Shown here in pieces: positions 43,225 through 53,059 of a DNA stretch of 64,000 nucleotides. Under the pieces are notes generated by a model. It did no database searches. It saw nothing but the letters and a program-made list of their open reading frames with translations, and had not been told where the DNA came from. The DNA is taken from contig JAPLAU010000031.1 of NCBI GenBank assembly GCA_026393115.1, positions 30,259-94,258 on the forward strand. The letters run 5' to 3'. The first letter of the stretch is position 1. Every line of letters begins with the position of its first letter. The position numbers were made by a program, and so were the translations under genes. The DNA is from Actinomycetota bacterium. GTDB taxonomy: Bacteria; Actinomycetota; Actinomycetes; S36-B12; CAIYMF01.

Positions 43225-43725
43225 ATGAGCCCCTCATCCCTCCTCGATACCGCGCGTGCTGGCTACGGCCGAACGCGCGAACTCGTGCATGAGGTAGCGA
43301 AGTTCGGAATAGTCGGGCTCATCGCTTTGGTCGTTGATGTCGGACTGTTCAACCTGCTGCGGTACGCCGGCGACCCCGGCCCCCTCTACGACAAGCCGAT
43401 TACGGCCAAGGCCCTCTCAGTGCTGGCCGCTACCACGGTGGCCTACTTCGGCAACCGGCTGTGGACTTTCCGTGATCGCGGTCGCACGACGTTCGCCCGC
43501 GAGTATGTACTCTTCGTCGTGCTCAACGCCGTCGCTATGGGTATCGCTCTGCTGTGCTTGTGGTTCACGCACTACGCGCTCGCACTCACCTCACCGCTTG
43601 CCGACAACCTCAGCGCCAACGTGATCGGCCTGGGCCTCGGAACCCTGTTCCGCTTCTGGTCGTACCGCAAGTGGGTATTCCCCGCCGTCGATCCCATTGA
43701 GGTCGCTGAAATCAGCGTCGTCTGA
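43225..43725 (+). CDS. GtrA family membrane protein
   Basis: A 166-residue protein with four membrane helices matching the GtrA/DPMS family: EVAKFGIVGLIALVVDVGLFNLLR in helix one, then VAYFGNRLWTFRDRGR between helices two and three and FRFWSYRKWVFP at the end, all typical. GtrA proteins are thought to move polyprenyl-phosphate-linked sugars across the membrane or to anchor glycosyltransferases. The same gene follows purK in mycobacteria (Rv3277), where homologues act in arabinogalactan or lipomannan assembly. TAGAAT ends nine bases before the ATG, so the leader is at most a few bases. Confidence 0.9.
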   Translation: MSPSSLLDTARAGYGRTRELVHEVAKFGIVGLIALVVDVGLFNLLRYAGDPGPLYDKPITAKALSVLAATTVAYFGNRLWTFRDRGRTTFAREYVLFVVLNAVAMGIALLCLWFTHYALALTSPLADNLSANVIGLGLGTLFRFWSYRKWVFPAVDPIEVAEISVV

Positions 43726-43753
43726 GTTCAGACAGCCCCTTCTTCCATACGAT

Positions 43754-43783
43754 TCCGTCATTCCCGGGCTTGGAATTGACGGA
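43754..43783. terminator. Hairpin between convergent genes
   Basis: TCCGTCA (43754-43760) pairs with TGACGGA (43777-43783), extended by TTCC with GGAA inside. It lies between the GtrA gene (+) and the PH-domain gene (-) and may end both transcripts. No U-tract follows. Confidence 0.6.
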
Positions 43784-43855
43784 TAGCGATGGATGAACGC
43801 GGGTAGAGCGAAATCGACGATCGGCGTGTGTGCGGAACGAATTCGCTGGTAGAAC

Positions 43856-44404
43856 TCAGACGTCGTCTTCGGGTGCGACGCCGGTGGTCTGGCGTCGACG
43901 GCGTAGGTCATCGTCTTCGTGCATGCGCTGCACCTCGCGCTGAATCGTCTCGACATCGGGAACATCTGCGATGACGAGCGCCTCGTCGCTGGCTGAGTCG
44001 ATAGTCAGGACACCGTAATTCATGAGCCGACCCCAGAACGAAATATCGAAGCTGACGTTGTTGACCTTCGACAGCGGCATGTCGCGACCCTTGCGTGCGA
44101 CCAGACCAGTGCGCACGATGATGCGTCGGCTGGTGAATACGTAATCGGTGGTCCACCAGTAGGCGAACGGACGCGCTGTGAAGGAAACGAGAAGAATGAT
44201 CATCGCTAGTCCGATGATCCAACGGCCCCACGTCGACACCGTGTCGTTGCCAGCGAACCATGAACCCCACTTGGCCAGCAGGAAGAAGCCGCCGACGATG
44301 AGGCCGAACAGCCACACCAGCGGAGGAATCAATGCACGCCAGTGGGGGCGCAACTCGAATTCAATGTCCTCGCCATCGGCTAACAACTTCTCCGGGTACG
44401 TCAT
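43856..44404 (-). CDS. PH domain-containing membrane protein
   Basis: A 182-residue protein with two hydrophobic helices (about residues 24-45 and 60-82) followed by a bacterial PH-like (bPH2, YdbS) domain: YWWTTDYVFTSRRIIVRTGLVARKGRDMPLSKVNNVSFD is the diagnostic text. The C-terminus is charged. The corresponding mycobacterial gene (Rv3278c) also lies between purK and birA. The function is unknown; such proteins are thought to be membrane-associated scaffolds. It ends after a gap of 130 bases from the GtrA gene and lies 18 bases downstream of birA. Confidence 0.88.
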   Translation of the reverse strand: MTYPEKLLADGEDIEFELRPHWRALIPPLVWLFGLIVGGFFLLAKWGSWFAGNDTVSTWGRWIIGLAMIILLVSFTARPFAYWWTTDYVFTSRRIIVRTGLVARKGRDMPLSKVNNVSFDISFWGRLMNYGVLTIDSASDEALVIADVPDVETIQREVQRMHEDDDLRRRRQTTGVAPEDDV

Positions 44405-44422
44405 GGCGGTTATCTTGCCATG

Positions 44423-45250
44423 TCAGGCAGGCCGGATGTGGATGATGTCACCCGCGGAGAACCGATGCACCCCATCGTCGCTGTCGATCACCAGCTCACC
44501 CTCCGCTCCGATGGCCACCGCTGTTCCCCACAGGCTCCCATCGGCGGGCAGTTGCGCCTCTACTCGCTGGCCGAGGGTTGAACAGAGCGCAACGTACTGG
44601 TCGGAGAGCCCACAGGCGACAGCATCGCCTCCCACCGCATTCCATTGACCGACGAAATCCAACAGGTTGCTCAGGAGCTGGGCCAGGAGTGCTTCGCGCC
44701 CACCAATCTGTCGACCCTCCATCCGCACCGATGTCGCAGCATCAGTGGCGAGTTCGTCGGCACGCTGATCGACATTGAGTCCGATGCCCACTACCGCAGT
44801 TCCGGCACCGGTGCCCTCACACAAGATTCCTGCGAGTTTCCGAGGTCCGTGCGGATGGTCGACGATCACATCATTCGGCCATTTCACGACCGCTGGAATC
44901 CCGAGTTCGCGCACTGTCAGCACCGTTGCGACGCCGCTGAGCAGGGGCAACCAGCCCCAGGAGGATGGTCGCGACGGGATGTCGACCGCGACAGACACAA
45001 GCAAGGAAGCGCCGGGCGGTGAGGCCCACGAACGGTCAAGTCGCCCTCGCCCTGCGGTCTGAGACTCCGCCACCACCGCGAAAGGTGCCTCGTTTCCCGC
45101 CGCCAACAGAGCGGCCGTCGTGGCATTGGTGGAGGCAAGGGAGCCGGCAAGAGTGATCGGGAAGCCGCCCAGACCGCATCGCTCGAGTTCGGCCTGCACG
45201 AGCGCAGAATCGAGTGGCGGGCGGAGGTCCCCGACGGCGTCTGTTGCCAT
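44423..45250 (-). CDS. birA: Biotin-[acetyl-CoA carboxylase] ligase
   Basis: Class I biotin protein ligase of 275 residues that makes biotinyl-AMP and attaches biotin to the carrier lysine of acyl-CoA carboxylase. The motif AESQTAGRGRLDRSW is the biotinyl-AMP-binding loop, LPLLSGVATVLTVRE and VVKWPNDVIV carry the catalytic lysine, and GIGLNVDQ follows. The C-terminal SH3-like domain ends with DIIHIRP. There is no N-terminal helix-turn-helix, so it is not a repressor. The frame continues upstream without similarity; the ATG at 45250 follows TACGTT by six bases and appears leaderless. It is divergent from accD, whose partner AccA it would biotinylate. Confidence 0.95.
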   Translation of the reverse strand: MATDAVGDLRPPLDSALVQAELERCGLGGFPITLAGSLASTNATTAALLAAGNEAPFAVVAESQTAGRGRLDRSWASPPGASLLVSVAVDIPSRPSSWGWLPLLSGVATVLTVRELGIPAVVKWPNDVIVDHPHGPRKLAGILCEGTGAGTAVVGIGLNVDQRADELATDAATSVRMEGRQIGGREALLAQLLSNLLDFVGQWNAVGGDAVACGLSDQYVALCSTLGQRVEAQLPADGSLWGTAVAIGAEGELVIDSDDGVHRFSAGDIIHIRPA

Positions 45251-45290
45251 CTCGCTAACGTAGGCCACCAGACCTCCGGAGGGCGGACAG

Positions 45291-46886
45291 ATGAGCGCAG
45301 CGACCGACGATTCAGGCACCGGTCCCGACCTGCACACCACGGCCGGCAAGATCGCCGACCTCGACTCACGACGCACCGATGCGCTGAGCCGTGGCCAGCA
45401 GGCCGTCGACAAACAGCACGCCAAGGGCAAGCAGACGGCAATGGAGCGCATCCTGTCGCTGCTCGACGAAGATTCCTTCCAGCAGCTTGACGGCCTCGCC
45501 CGCCACCGATCCACTGCGTTCGGACTTGAGAAGACCCGCCCCTACGGCGACGGCGTCGTCACGGGCTACGGCACCATCGACGGCCGGCCGGTCTGCGTCT
45601 TCGCCCAGGACTTCACCGTGTTCGGTGGATCGCTCGGAGAGGTGTTCGGCGAGAAGATCGTCAAGGTGATGGACCTCGCAATGAAGACCGGCGTTCCCAT
45701 CATCGGCATCAACGACTCCGGCGGCGCGCGCATCCAGGAAGGTGTCGTGTCGCTCGGCCTCTATGGCGAGATCTTCCGTCGCAACGTGCACGCGTCGGGA
45801 GTCATTCCGCAGATCTCGCTGATCATGGGGCCATGTGCCGGTGGCGCCGTGTACTCCCCGGCCATCACCGACTTCACCGTGATGGTCGACAAGACCTCGC
45901 ACATGTTCATCACCGGACCCGATGTCATCAAGACCGTCACCGGCGAGGACGTCGAATTCGAAGACCTCGGCGGAGCGCGCACGCACAACACCAAGTCGGG
46001 TGTCGCGCACTACATGGCTACCGACGAAACCGACGCGATCGACTACGTCAAGGCACTGCTCTCGTACCTTCCGAGCAACAACCTTGATGACGCGCCCGTG
46101 GTTGACGTTGAGGCCGACCTCACCATCACCGATCACGACCGCGAACTCGACACGCTGATTCCCGATTCGCCCAACCAGCCCTACGACATGCACAAGGTCA
46201 TTGAGCACGTGCTCGATGACGACGACTTCCTTGAAGTGCAACCGCTATTCGCGCCCAACATGATCATTGGCTTCGGCCGCGTGGAAGGTCGTCCGGTCGG
46301 CGTCGTTGCCAATCAGCCCATGCAGTACGCCGGAACGCTCGACATCGACGCTTCGGAAAAGGCTGCCCGTTTCGTGCGCACGTGCGACGCGTTCAACATT
46401 CCGGTGCTCACGTTCGTTGACGTCCCTGGCTTCCTGCCCGGAACCGATCAAGAGTGGAACGGCATCATCCGTCGCGGCGCCAAACTCATCTACGCGTACG
46501 CCGAAGCCACCGTTCCGCTCGTCACTGTCATTACGCGCAAGGCCTACGGCGGCGCGTACGACGTCATGGGCAGCAAGCACCTCGGCGCCGACATCAACCT
46601 CGCGTGGCCCACCGGCCAGATCGCCGTGATGGGTGCCCAGGGTGCGGTCAACATCTTGTACCGACAAGAACTACGCGACGCGACTGATCCCGAGGCCGAG
46701 CGCGCTCGACTCATCAGCGAGTACGAAGACACGCTGGCCAACCCCTACATCGCAGCAGAGCGTGGCTTCATCGACCGCGTCATTCAACCGAGCGAGACTC
46801 GGCCGATGGTGATTCGAGCACTGCGCACGCTGCGCGGCAAGCGCGCAACACTTCCGCCCAAGAAGCACGGAAACATTCCGCTCTGA
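45291..46886 (+). CDS. accD: Acyl-CoA (propionyl-CoA) carboxylase beta subunit
   Basis: Carboxyltransferase of 531 residues that moves CO2 from carboxybiotin to acyl-CoA, giving methylmalonyl-CoA or malonyl-Co[58 protein letters not shown] and the second-half [14 protein letters not shown] and [17 protein letters not shown] are the family hallmarks, forming the two oxyanion holes. The closest actinobacterial counterpart is AccD5/PccB, which prefers propionyl-CoA, as expected from the accE-maf-accA order. GGAGGGC stands seven bases before the ATG. The stop overlaps the accE start (TGATG). Together with the mutase at 60237 it can feed propionyl-CoA into succinyl-CoA. Confidence 0.96.
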   Translation: MSAATDDSGTGPDLHTTAGKIADLDSRRTDALSRGQQAVDKQHAKGKQTAMERILSLLDEDSFQQLDGLARHRSTAFGLEKTRPYGDGVVTGYGTIDGRPVCVFAQDFTVFGGSLGEVFGEKIVKVMDLAMKTGVPIIGINDSGGARIQEGVVSLGLYGEIFRRNVHASGVIPQISLIMGPCAGGAVYSPAITDFTVMVDKTSHMFITGPDVIKTVTGEDVEFEDLGGARTHNTKSGVAHYMATDETDAIDYVKALLSYLPSNNLDDAPVVDVEADLTITDHDRELDTLIPDSPNQPYDMHKVIEHVLDDDDFLEVQPLFAPNMIIGFGRVEGRPVGVVANQPMQYAGTLDIDASEKAARFVRTCDAFNIPVLTFVDVPGFLPGTDQEWNGIIRRGAKLIYAYAEATVPLVTVITRKAYGGAYDVMGSKHLGADINLAWPTGQIAVMGAQGAVNILYRQELRDATDPEAERARLISEYEDTLANPYIAAERGFIDRVIQPSETRPMVIRALRTLRGKRATLPPKKHGNIPL

Positions 46887-47116
46887 TGACCGACGAGACA
46901 ACGACACCTGAGCCCACGCGCCCGCTGCTGCGGGTTGTGAAGGGCGATCCCACGGCCGACGAACTCGCGGCGCTTGTCGCAGTGGTCACGTCGTTGTCGA
47001 CGCCGGTCGCTTCTGCAACACCAGATCGACCGTTGTGGGGCCGACCCGAACTTGCGCACCGCCGACCGCTGACTACCGGTGCCGCAGCGTGGCGGCATTC
47101 GAGCCTTCCCCACTAA
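46886..47116 (+). CDS. accE: Acyl-CoA carboxylase epsilon subunit
   Basis: A 76-residue acyl-CoA carboxylase epsilon protein, a small actinobacterial subunit that stabilises the AccA-AccD complex. PLLRVVKGDPTADELAALVAVV is the conserved core helix region and PLWGRPELAHRRPL the conserved tail. The start codon overlaps the accD stop, and its own stop overlaps the Maf start (TAATG), so all three are translationally coupled. Confidence 0.93.
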   Translation: MTDETTTPEPTRPLLRVVKGDPTADELAALVAVVTSLSTPVASATPDRPLWGRPELAHRRPLTTGAAAWRHSSLPH

Positions 47117-47769
47117 TGCCTACTCTCACGCTGATCCTCGCGTCGGCGTCGCCGGCACGGCGCCGCCTGCTGCATGCGGCCGGCGTGGTTCCGCTTGTCA
47201 TCGTCAGCAATGTCGACGAAGATGCCGAAATCGCCTCACTATCCGCCGATGCCGATGCCGAGACCGTGGCCGAACACTTGGCGGTACTCAAGGCCCGTGA
47301 CGTGGGACGCAAGTTCCAGGGTGCCGATCCCGGCCCCTTCCTTGTACTCGGCTGCGATTCCGTGCTGGAGTTCGACGGCCGACTCCTAGGAAAGCCCACG
47401 GACGCCAATGACGCCCGCGATCGCTGGCGAGCCATGCGTGGTCGCACCGGCACTCTGGTCACCGGCCATGCTCTGATCGATGCTGCCGACGGCGGCGCCC
47501 GAGTCGCCAGCGCGAAGACCGTGGTGCGATTTGGAACTCCCGACGATGCCGAGATCGACGCCTACGTTGCCTCAGGCGAGCCGCTCACGGTGGCCGGTGC
47601 CTTCACTCTCGACGGCCTGTCGGCCCCCTTCATCGACGGAATCGACGGCGACCCATCGAATGTCATTGGACTGTCGCTGCCGTTACTACGCGAACTGGTG
47701 CGAGCACTCGGCCACTCGTGGACTGACCTGTGGGACGCCCGGTCCGTGTCAGACACGGACTCCCCATAG
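47116..47769 (+). CDS. maf: Maf-like nucleotide pyrophosphatase
   Basis: Maf family house-cleaning NTP pyrophosphatase of 217 residues, which hydrolyses dTTP, UTP or modified nucleotides and is linked to division arrest. [18 protein letters not shown] is the nucleotide-binding start; [18 protein letters not shown] carries the catalytic aspartate, and later [31 protein letters not shown] is conserved. The ATG overlaps the accE stop by one base; a frame opening at 47035 is not the gene. The accD-accE-maf-accA order is the same as in mycobacteria. Confidence 0.92.
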   Translation: MPTLTLILASASPARRRLLHAAGVVPLVIVSNVDEDAEIASLSADADAETVAEHLAVLKARDVGRKFQGADPGPFLVLGCDSVLEFDGRLLGKPTDANDARDRWRAMRGRTGTLVTGHALIDAADGGARVASAKTVVRFGTPDDAEIDAYVASGEPLTVAGAFTLDGLSAPFIDGIDGDPSNVIGLSLPLLRELVRALGHSWTDLWDARSVSDTDSP

Positions 47770-47801
47770 ACTCGGAAGCCCCTCGCTTGCATGGAGATGC
47801 C

Positions 47802-49580
47802 GTGGCTCAGCCTGTTGCCCGACCGTTGTCGAAGGTGCTCATCGCCAACCGCGGAGAGATCGCTATCCGTGTAGCGCGCGCATGCCGTGACGCCGGCCTC
47901 ACGAGCGTGGCCATCTACGCCGATCCCGACCGCGACGCGCAGCATGTGAAGGTCGCTGACGAGGCGTACGCCCTGGGCGGAAGCACGGCCGCTGAGACCT
48001 ACCTCGTGGTCGACAAGATCCTCGACGTCGCGGCGCGCAGCGGCGCCGACGCGGTTCACCCTGGCTACGGGTTCCTTTCCGAGAATGCTGACTTTGCGCA
48101 AGCCGTCATTGACGCCGGGCTCACGTGGATCGGCCCTCCGCCCGACGCCATCCGCTCGCTGGGCGACAAGGTGAGCGCACGCCACATCGCCGCGCGCGCT
48201 GGTGCTCCGCAGGTTGAAGGAACGCCCGACCCGGTGACCGGCTCGGACGAGGTCGTCGAGTTCGCGCGCGCTCACGGACTTCCCATCGCGATCAAGGCAG
48301 CCTTCGGTGGTGGCGGTCGCGGACTGAAGGTCGCTCGCACGCTCGAAGAAATTCCTGAGCTCTACGACTCAGCAGTGCGTGAAGCGGTCGCAGCGTTCGG
48401 TCGAGGTGAGTGTTTTGTCGAGCGTTACCTCGACAGCCCGCGTCACGTTGAAACACAGGTACTCGCTGACATGCACGGCAATGTGGTGGTCGTCAGCACC
48501 CGCGACTGCTCACTTCAGCGCCGCCACCAAAAGTTGGTGGAAGAAGCACCCGCACCCTTCCTCACCGACGACCAGCACGATGAGCTCTACCGCTCGTCGA
48601 AGGCGATCATCCGCGAGGCGGGCTACTACGGCGCTGGCACGTGTGAGTTCCTCATCGGAGTCGATGGCACCATCTCATTCCTTGAGGTCAACACGCGCCT
48701 GCAGGTTGAACACCCGGTCACCGAAGAGGTGTCCGGCATCGACTTGGTACGCGAGCAGTTCCGCATCGCTGCCGGTGAGACCCTCGGGTTTGATGACCCG
48801 CCACTGCGCGGACATTCGATCGAGTTCCGCATCAATGGCGAAGACCCTGGCCGCAATTTCCTGCCTGCGCCCGGGGTACTTGCTCTCTGGAACCCGCCGA
48901 GCGGCCCCGGCATTCGCCTCGATGGCGGTTTCGTGCAGGGCGATGTCATCGGCGGCAACTTCGACTCGCTGCTCGCCAAGCTCATTGTCACTGGAGCAAC
49001 TCGGCAGCAGGCGATCGAACGCTCACGGCGTGCACTCGCCGAGTTCGAGGTCGACGGAATCGCCACTGCCCTCACGTTCCACCGGGCAGTCGTCGACGAC
49101 CCCGCGTTCGCACCGGCCGATCCTGCGGCACCCTTCACGATTCACACGCGTTGGATCGAAACCGAATTCAACAACACGATTCCCCCCTACTCTGGCAGCG
49201 CCGACGCCGATACTGACTCGGCTGAGCGTCAATCGGTCGTCGTTGAAGTCGGCGGCAAGCGCCTCGAAGTCACCCTGCCTGCGGGTCTGGCCTCCGCGGG
49301 CAGCACTCCTAAGTCGGCGGCGCCCAAGCGGTCGCGGTCGAAGTCGGCAGGCGGCGCGGCCTCCGGAAACGCCGTTGCCGCCCCGATGCAAGGCACCGTC
49401 GTGAAAATCGCCGTCGAAGAAGGCCAACAGGTTGCCTCCGGAGACCTCATCGTGGTGCTCGAAGCCATGAAAATGGAACAGCCCATCACCGCGCACCGCG
49501 CCGGCACCGTGACCGGCCTGACAGCCGAGGTGGGCGCTACGGTTCCGACTGGCACTGTGTTCTGCGAAGTCGTCGACTGA
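47802..49580 (+). CDS. accA: Acyl-CoA carboxylase alpha subunit (biotin carboxylase and biotin carrier)
   Basis: Alpha subunit of 592 residues with biotin carboxylase at the N-terminus ([27 protein letters not shown]-grasp [24 protein letters not shown]) and a biotin carrier domain at the C-terminus ([21 protein letters not shown] with biotinyl Lys557). It carboxylates biotin with bicarbonate and ATP and passes it to AccD. I chose the GTG at 47802 because GGAG lies upstream and the family begins a few residues before KVLIANRG; an ATG-like start at 47730 would overlap maf. A Pro/Ser/Ala-rich linker (about 505-525) connects the domains. BirA (44423) is the modifying enzyme. Confidence 0.96.
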   Translation: MAQPVARPLSKVLIANRGEIAIRVARACRDAGLTSVAIYADPDRDAQHVKVADEAYALGGSTAAETYLVVDKILDVAARSGADAVHPGYGFLSENADFAQAVIDAGLTWIGPPPDAIRSLGDKVSARHIAARAGAPQVEGTPDPVTGSDEVVEFARAHGLPIAIKAAFGGGGRGLKVARTLEEIPELYDSAVREAVAAFGRGECFVERYLDSPRHVETQVLADMHGNVVVVSTRDCSLQRRHQKLVEEAPAPFLTDDQHDELYRSSKAIIREAGYYGAGTCEFLIGVDGTISFLEVNTRLQVEHPVTEEVSGIDLVREQFRIAAGETLGFDDPPLRGHSIEFRINGEDPGRNFLPAPGVLALWNPPSGPGIRLDGGFVQGDVIGGNFDSLLAKLIVTGATRQQAIERSRRALAEFEVDGIATALTFHRAVVDDPAFAPADPAAPFTIHTRWIETEFNNTIPPYSGSADADTDSAERQSVVVEVGGKRLEVTLPAGLASAGSTPKSAAPKRSRSKSAGGAASGNAVAAPMQGTVVKIAVEEGQQVASGDLIVVLEAMKMEQPITAHRAGTVTGLTAEVGATVPTGTVFCEVVD

Positions 49581-49634
49581 CATCTCCGCACTCAGCCGCC
49601 TCTCGGCTTGCGTGACCTTGCTAGCGTGGAACAC

Positions 49635-50948
49635 ATGAGAGCAACCACACGCGTCGCCAGCGTCCTCGGGCTACTACTGATTGCGCTGCTCGGTCTCGCG
49701 AATGCCACCTCAGCGCTCTCGTCAGTCGATGCTGTCGCTGCCTCGCTCAAGCAGTCACCGGTCTACAACGACCCCGACTCCGAACGCCCGCTCTCCCCTT
49801 CTCAGGAAAGTGCACTTCTTGATCAGGTGCAGTCGGCAGGTACTCCGATGTACATCGCTGTCGTACCCAAATCGTTCATCACATCCAACGGCGGAACCGC
49901 TGACGCCGCACTCAGTTCGCTTTACCGCGCCGTCGGTAAGCCAGGAACGTACGCACTCGTTGCGGGCACAACGTTCCGAGCGAACTCAACCCTTTTTGCT
50001 GTCAGCGACATCGCCGCCCAAGCCGTCGTGAAGAACCAGGGTGGCAGTTCCTACGATGTTCTCACCCAATTCGTCACGGGGGTTTCCTCTCGCGCCGCGA
50101 ATGGTGGAAGTGGCGGTTCTTCCAGCGGCGGCGGATTCCCCTGGGGTTGGCTCCTGGTGGTCGCAGGCGCCCTGGGTGCCGGCGGGGCAGTGACGTACAG
50201 CGTGCGCAAGAAGAAGAAGGCGGAGGCCGCTCAACTTGCCGCCGTTAAGTCAGTCATCGACGAGGACGTGACCTCCTTCGGCGAGCAGGTCGCAGCGTTC
50301 GACATCACCGACCAGCGACTCGATGATGCAGGACGCACCGATCTCCAGTCGGCCATCGACTCCTACCGCAAGGCGAGCGACGGTGCCGATCGGATGACCA
50401 ACGCCAAAGAAGCGTCAGCGATCACAGCAAACCTCGAAGATGGCCGTTACGCGATGGCGTGCGTGTTTGCCCGCGTCAACGGCGCACCTCTCCCCGACCG
50501 ACTTCCGCCCTGCTTCTTCGATCCCCGGCACGGCCCAAGCGCCACCGAAGTGTCGTGGGCGCCTCCCGGCGGTGCCGAGCGCAAGGTTCCTACGTGTGCC
50601 GTCTGCGCGCACACCGTTGCTACCGGACTCACACCCCAGTCACGCGAGGTTCCTGTCGGTGTCGGCGGCGACACGCGCCCCTACTGGCAGGCAGGTCCGA
50701 TGTACGGCCCCTACGCAGGTGGCTACTTTGGCTCGTACGGATCGATCCTCCCGCAGATCATGGTGGGCACCATGCTCGGAAATGCTCTCTTCCCGCCAAC
50801 GGTCGTCGTCGATAACGGCGGCATGCAGGGTGACTTCGGAAATGGCGGCGGTGGCGGTTTCGGCGGTGATTCCGGTGGCGGAGGATTCGGCGGTGGCGAC
50901 ATGGGCGGCGGCGATTTCGGTGGCGGCTTCGGTGGTGGCGACTTCTAG
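49635..50948 (+). CDS. TPM-like membrane-anchored protein with glycine-rich tail
   Basis: A 437-residue exported protein. A signal peptide (about 1-27) is followed by a domain like TPM/YgcG proteins (about 30-150, with VYNDPDSERPLSPSQESALLDQV and MYIAVVPKSF), a Gly/Ser linker, one membrane helix near 170-190 and a charged cytoplasmic region. The C-terminal 35 residues are Gly-rich with Asp and Phe (repeats of GGGDF and GGFGG type). Four Cys in the second half (two in the CFFDP and two in CAVCAHTV stretches) might bind a metal. The start ATG lies seven bases after TAGCGT (leaderless). The function is unknown; TPM proteins are linked to membrane quality control or metalloprotein repair. Confidence 0.72.
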   Translation: MRATTRVASVLGLLLIALLGLANATSALSSVDAVAASLKQSPVYNDPDSERPLSPSQESALLDQVQSAGTPMYIAVVPKSFITSNGGTADAALSSLYRAVGKPGTYALVAGTTFRANSTLFAVSDIAAQAVVKNQGGSSYDVLTQFVTGVSSRAANGGSGGSSSGGGFPWGWLLVVAGALGAGGAVTYSVRKKKKAEAAQLAAVKSVIDEDVTSFGEQVAAFDITDQRLDDAGRTDLQSAIDSYRKASDGADRMTNAKEASAITANLEDGRYAMACVFARVNGAPLPDRLPPCFFDPRHGPSATEVSWAPPGGAERKVPTCAVCAHTVATGLTPQSREVPVGVGGDTRPYWQAGPMYGPYAGGYFGSYGSILPQIMVGTMLGNALFPPTVVVDNGGMQGDFGNGGGGGFGGDSGGGGFGGGDMGGGDFGGGFGGGDF

Positions 50949-51005
50949 TCGTCTTCCTCACGACCATCTCGCCAACTGTGGACGCCTCCTACCCAAAGGC
51001 CGATT

Positions 51006-51048
51006 CTCTGGGCAAATCGGTGCACAAAACGAATCGTTTTGCCCAGAG
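51006..51048. terminator. Long perfect hairpin between convergent genes
   Basis: CTCTGGGCAAA (51006-51016) and TTTGCCCAGAG (51038-51048) form an 11-bp perfect stem. The loop itself contains AAAACGA and TCGTTTT, another palindrome. It lies between the TPM-like gene (+) and lpdA (-) and could terminate both. Confidence 0.7.
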
Positions 51049-51060
51049 TTTGGGCATTAC

Positions 51061-52485
51061 TTACTCGCTGGCGACCGCGCTTTCCGTGCCCATGACGTGC
51101 AAGCGGCGTGCTGCTTCAGCAATTGATCCAGAGAGCGACGGGTACACCGTGAACGTCAGCGCCAACTGGTCGACGGTGAGTCGCTGATCGACCGCCAGCG
51201 CAATGGAATGAATGAGTTCGCTTGCACGCGGCGCCACTACTACTCCGCCCACCACGATGCGAGTACCAGAGCGGGCAAAGAGTTTGACGAAACCGTGTTC
51301 GAGTCCGAGCATCTTGGCGCGCGCATTCGTCGCCAAGGGAAGCAAGAGGGCAATCGCGCGGATTCGGCCCTCATCAAGGTCACGTTGAGTGGCCCCGACC
51401 GTTGCGATCTCCGGATCGGTAAACACCGCACTGGAAACCGCACCGACATCAAGGGGAGCCACGGCATCACCGAGTGCGTGCCACATGGCGATGCGTCCTT
51501 GCATGGCAGCAACCGATGCGAGCATCAATACACCGGTGCAGTCACCAGCCGCATAAACTCCGCGCACCGACGTTCGCGACACCCGATCGACCTCAATGTG
51601 ACCTGACTCGGTGAGGCGTACCCCCGCGGCATCAAGTCCGAGATCGTCGGTGTTCGGAATCGATCCGACCGCCATCAAGCAGTGCGACCCATCAACGGTT
51701 CGCCCGTCATCGAGAGTGACGCGAACGCCTTCTCCGTGCCGCACCGCCGCGGCAGCCCGCGATCGACCCATCACCGTCATGCCTCGAGAAGCAAACACAT
51801 CCTCGATCACCCTCGCTGCGTCGGTATCCTCGCCCGGCAGCACATGATCGCGCGACGACACCAGCACCACGTCACTACCCAATTCGCGATAGGCGCTGGC
51901 GAATTCAGCACCCGTCACGCCCGACCCCACCACGATGAGTCGTTCGGGGAGATCTGTGAGCCCGTACAACTGCTCCCACGTCAGGATGCGATCGCCGTCG
52001 GGCTCGGCACCTGCCAGTGTGCGCGGGCGTGCACCTGTGGCCAGCAGCACCACATCTGCCTCAACCATGCGTTCAGCACCGCTACGTTCGTTGACGTGTA
52101 CCGTCTGTGCGTCGACGATGCGACCGGTTCCGTGAATAACCCGAATACCGTCGCGCCCGAGACGTTCCTCGATGTCGTCACTTTGTGCCTGAGCAAGTGC
52201 AGTGATGCGCGCGTTGACCTGAGCAAGGTCGACGCTCAGGGCCGACGATCGAAGCGGACCAGAACCATCACGTACCCCTAACGCACCCCCCGCACCGGCC
52301 TGCGCCATCACCGAGGCAAGGGAAATCAACGCTTTCGATGGAACGCAATCGGTGAGGACCGCCGAACCCCCAAGACCATCGCGATCGACCACCGTGACCG
52401 TGGCACCCAGCTGCGCAGCCACCAAGGCAGCCTCGTACCCGCCCGGGCCCCCGCCAACAATCACAACCGATGTCACGAGCGCCAT
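51061..52485 (-). CDS. lpdA: NAD(P)H quinone reductase LpdA-type flavoprotein
   Basis: A 474-residue FAD-dependent pyridine nucleotide-disulfide oxidoreductase family protein. GGGPGGYEAALVAAQLGATVTVVD is the FAD loop, VVGSGVTGAEFASAYRELG the NAD(P)H loop, GVYAAGDCTG the second FAD motif, and AVFTDPEIATVGATQ the dimer part. The active-site segment reads GGSAVLTDCVPSK: one Cys only, where lipoamide dehydrogenases have two in CxxxxC. Mycobacterial LpdA (Rv3303c) has the same loss and is a quinone reductase rather than a disulfide reductase, so that role is inferred here. It lies next to the cyclotransferase as in mycobacteria, with 60 bases between the divergent genes. Confidence 0.88.
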   Translation of the reverse strand: MALVTSVVIVGGGPGGYEAALVAAQLGATVTVVDRDGLGGSAVLTDCVPSKALISLASVMAQAGAGGALGVRDGSGPLRSSALSVDLAQVNARITALAQAQSDDIEERLGRDGIRVIHGTGRIVDAQTVHVNERSGAERMVEADVVLLATGARPRTLAGAEPDGDRILTWEQLYGLTDLPERLIVVGSGVTGAEFASAYRELGSDVVLVSSRDHVLPGEDTDAARVIEDVFASRGMTVMGRSRAAAAVRHGEGVRVTLDDGRTVDGSHCLMAVGSIPNTDDLGLDAAGVRLTESGHIEVDRVSRTSVRGVYAAGDCTGVLMLASVAAMQGRIAMWHALGDAVAPLDVGAVSSAVFTDPEIATVGATQRDLDEGRIRAIALLLPLATNARAKMLGLEHGFVKLFARSGTRIVVGGVVVAPRASELIHSIALAVDQRLTVDQLALTFTVYPSLSGSIAEAARRLHVMGTESAVASE

Positions 52486-52545
52486 TGTGACCCAGCCGCG
52501 CCGCGCCTCTCCCCTTGGGTGCGTTGAAGCGCCTATTCTTGGCCC

Positions 52546-52998
52546 ATGGCTCTCTACGCCGCCTACGGGTCGAATATGGACCCTGAACAGATGCTTGAGC
52601 GCGCCCCCGCTTCCCCCGCCGCCGGAACCGGATGGATCAATGGCTGGCGGCTGACCTTTGGTGGCGAAGATCTCGGTTGGGAAGGCGCTCTCGCCACCGT
52701 CGTCGAAGAACCGAACTCACAGGTTTTCGTCATGCTGTACGACCTCAGCCCCGCTGACGAACGCGCCCTCGACCGCTGGGAAGGCGGCGACCTGGGCCTC
52801 TACGTCAAGGTTCGCGTGCGCGTCGCCACCCTCGAAGGTGAGCAGGTGGCCTGGCTGTACGTACTCGATGGCTACGAAGGTGGCCTGCCGAGCGCCCGCT
52901 ACCTCGGAATCATGGCTGACGCTGCAGAGGCAGCAGGAGCCCCCGACGATTACGTGGCTGACCTTCGGTCACGCACCTGCCGATCGATCGGGCCCTAG
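52546..52998 (+). CDS. Gamma-glutamylcyclotransferase family protein
   Basis: A 150-residue protein of the GGCT-like fold. YAAYGSNMDPEQM is the substrate loop at the N-terminus, and YDLSPADERALDRWEG carries the conserved glutamate that acts in catalysis. Later VAWLYVLDGYEGGLPSARYLGIM is typical. Such enzymes release 5-oxoproline from gamma-glutamyl amines or peptides. Actinobacteria have no glutathione, so the substrate may be another gamma-glutamyl compound. The ATG follows TATTCT by six bases (leaderless). It is divergent from lpdA. Confidence 0.88.
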   Translation: MALYAAYGSNMDPEQMLERAPASPAAGTGWINGWRLTFGGEDLGWEGALATVVEEPNSQVFVMLYDLSPADERALDRWEGGDLGLYVKVRVRVATLEGEQVAWLYVLDGYEGGLPSARYLGIMADAAEAAGAPDDYVADLRSRTCRSIGP

Positions 52999-53059
52999 CT
53001 AGCGGCCTAAAGAACCCGAGGGCATGACGCGAGAGAGCGCCCTCGGCTACGGTCGGCAT

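Noticed and set aside
47730..47801. Upstream start for accA
   Set aside because: It overlaps maf and adds residues without family similarity; the GTG at 47802 has a ribosome site.
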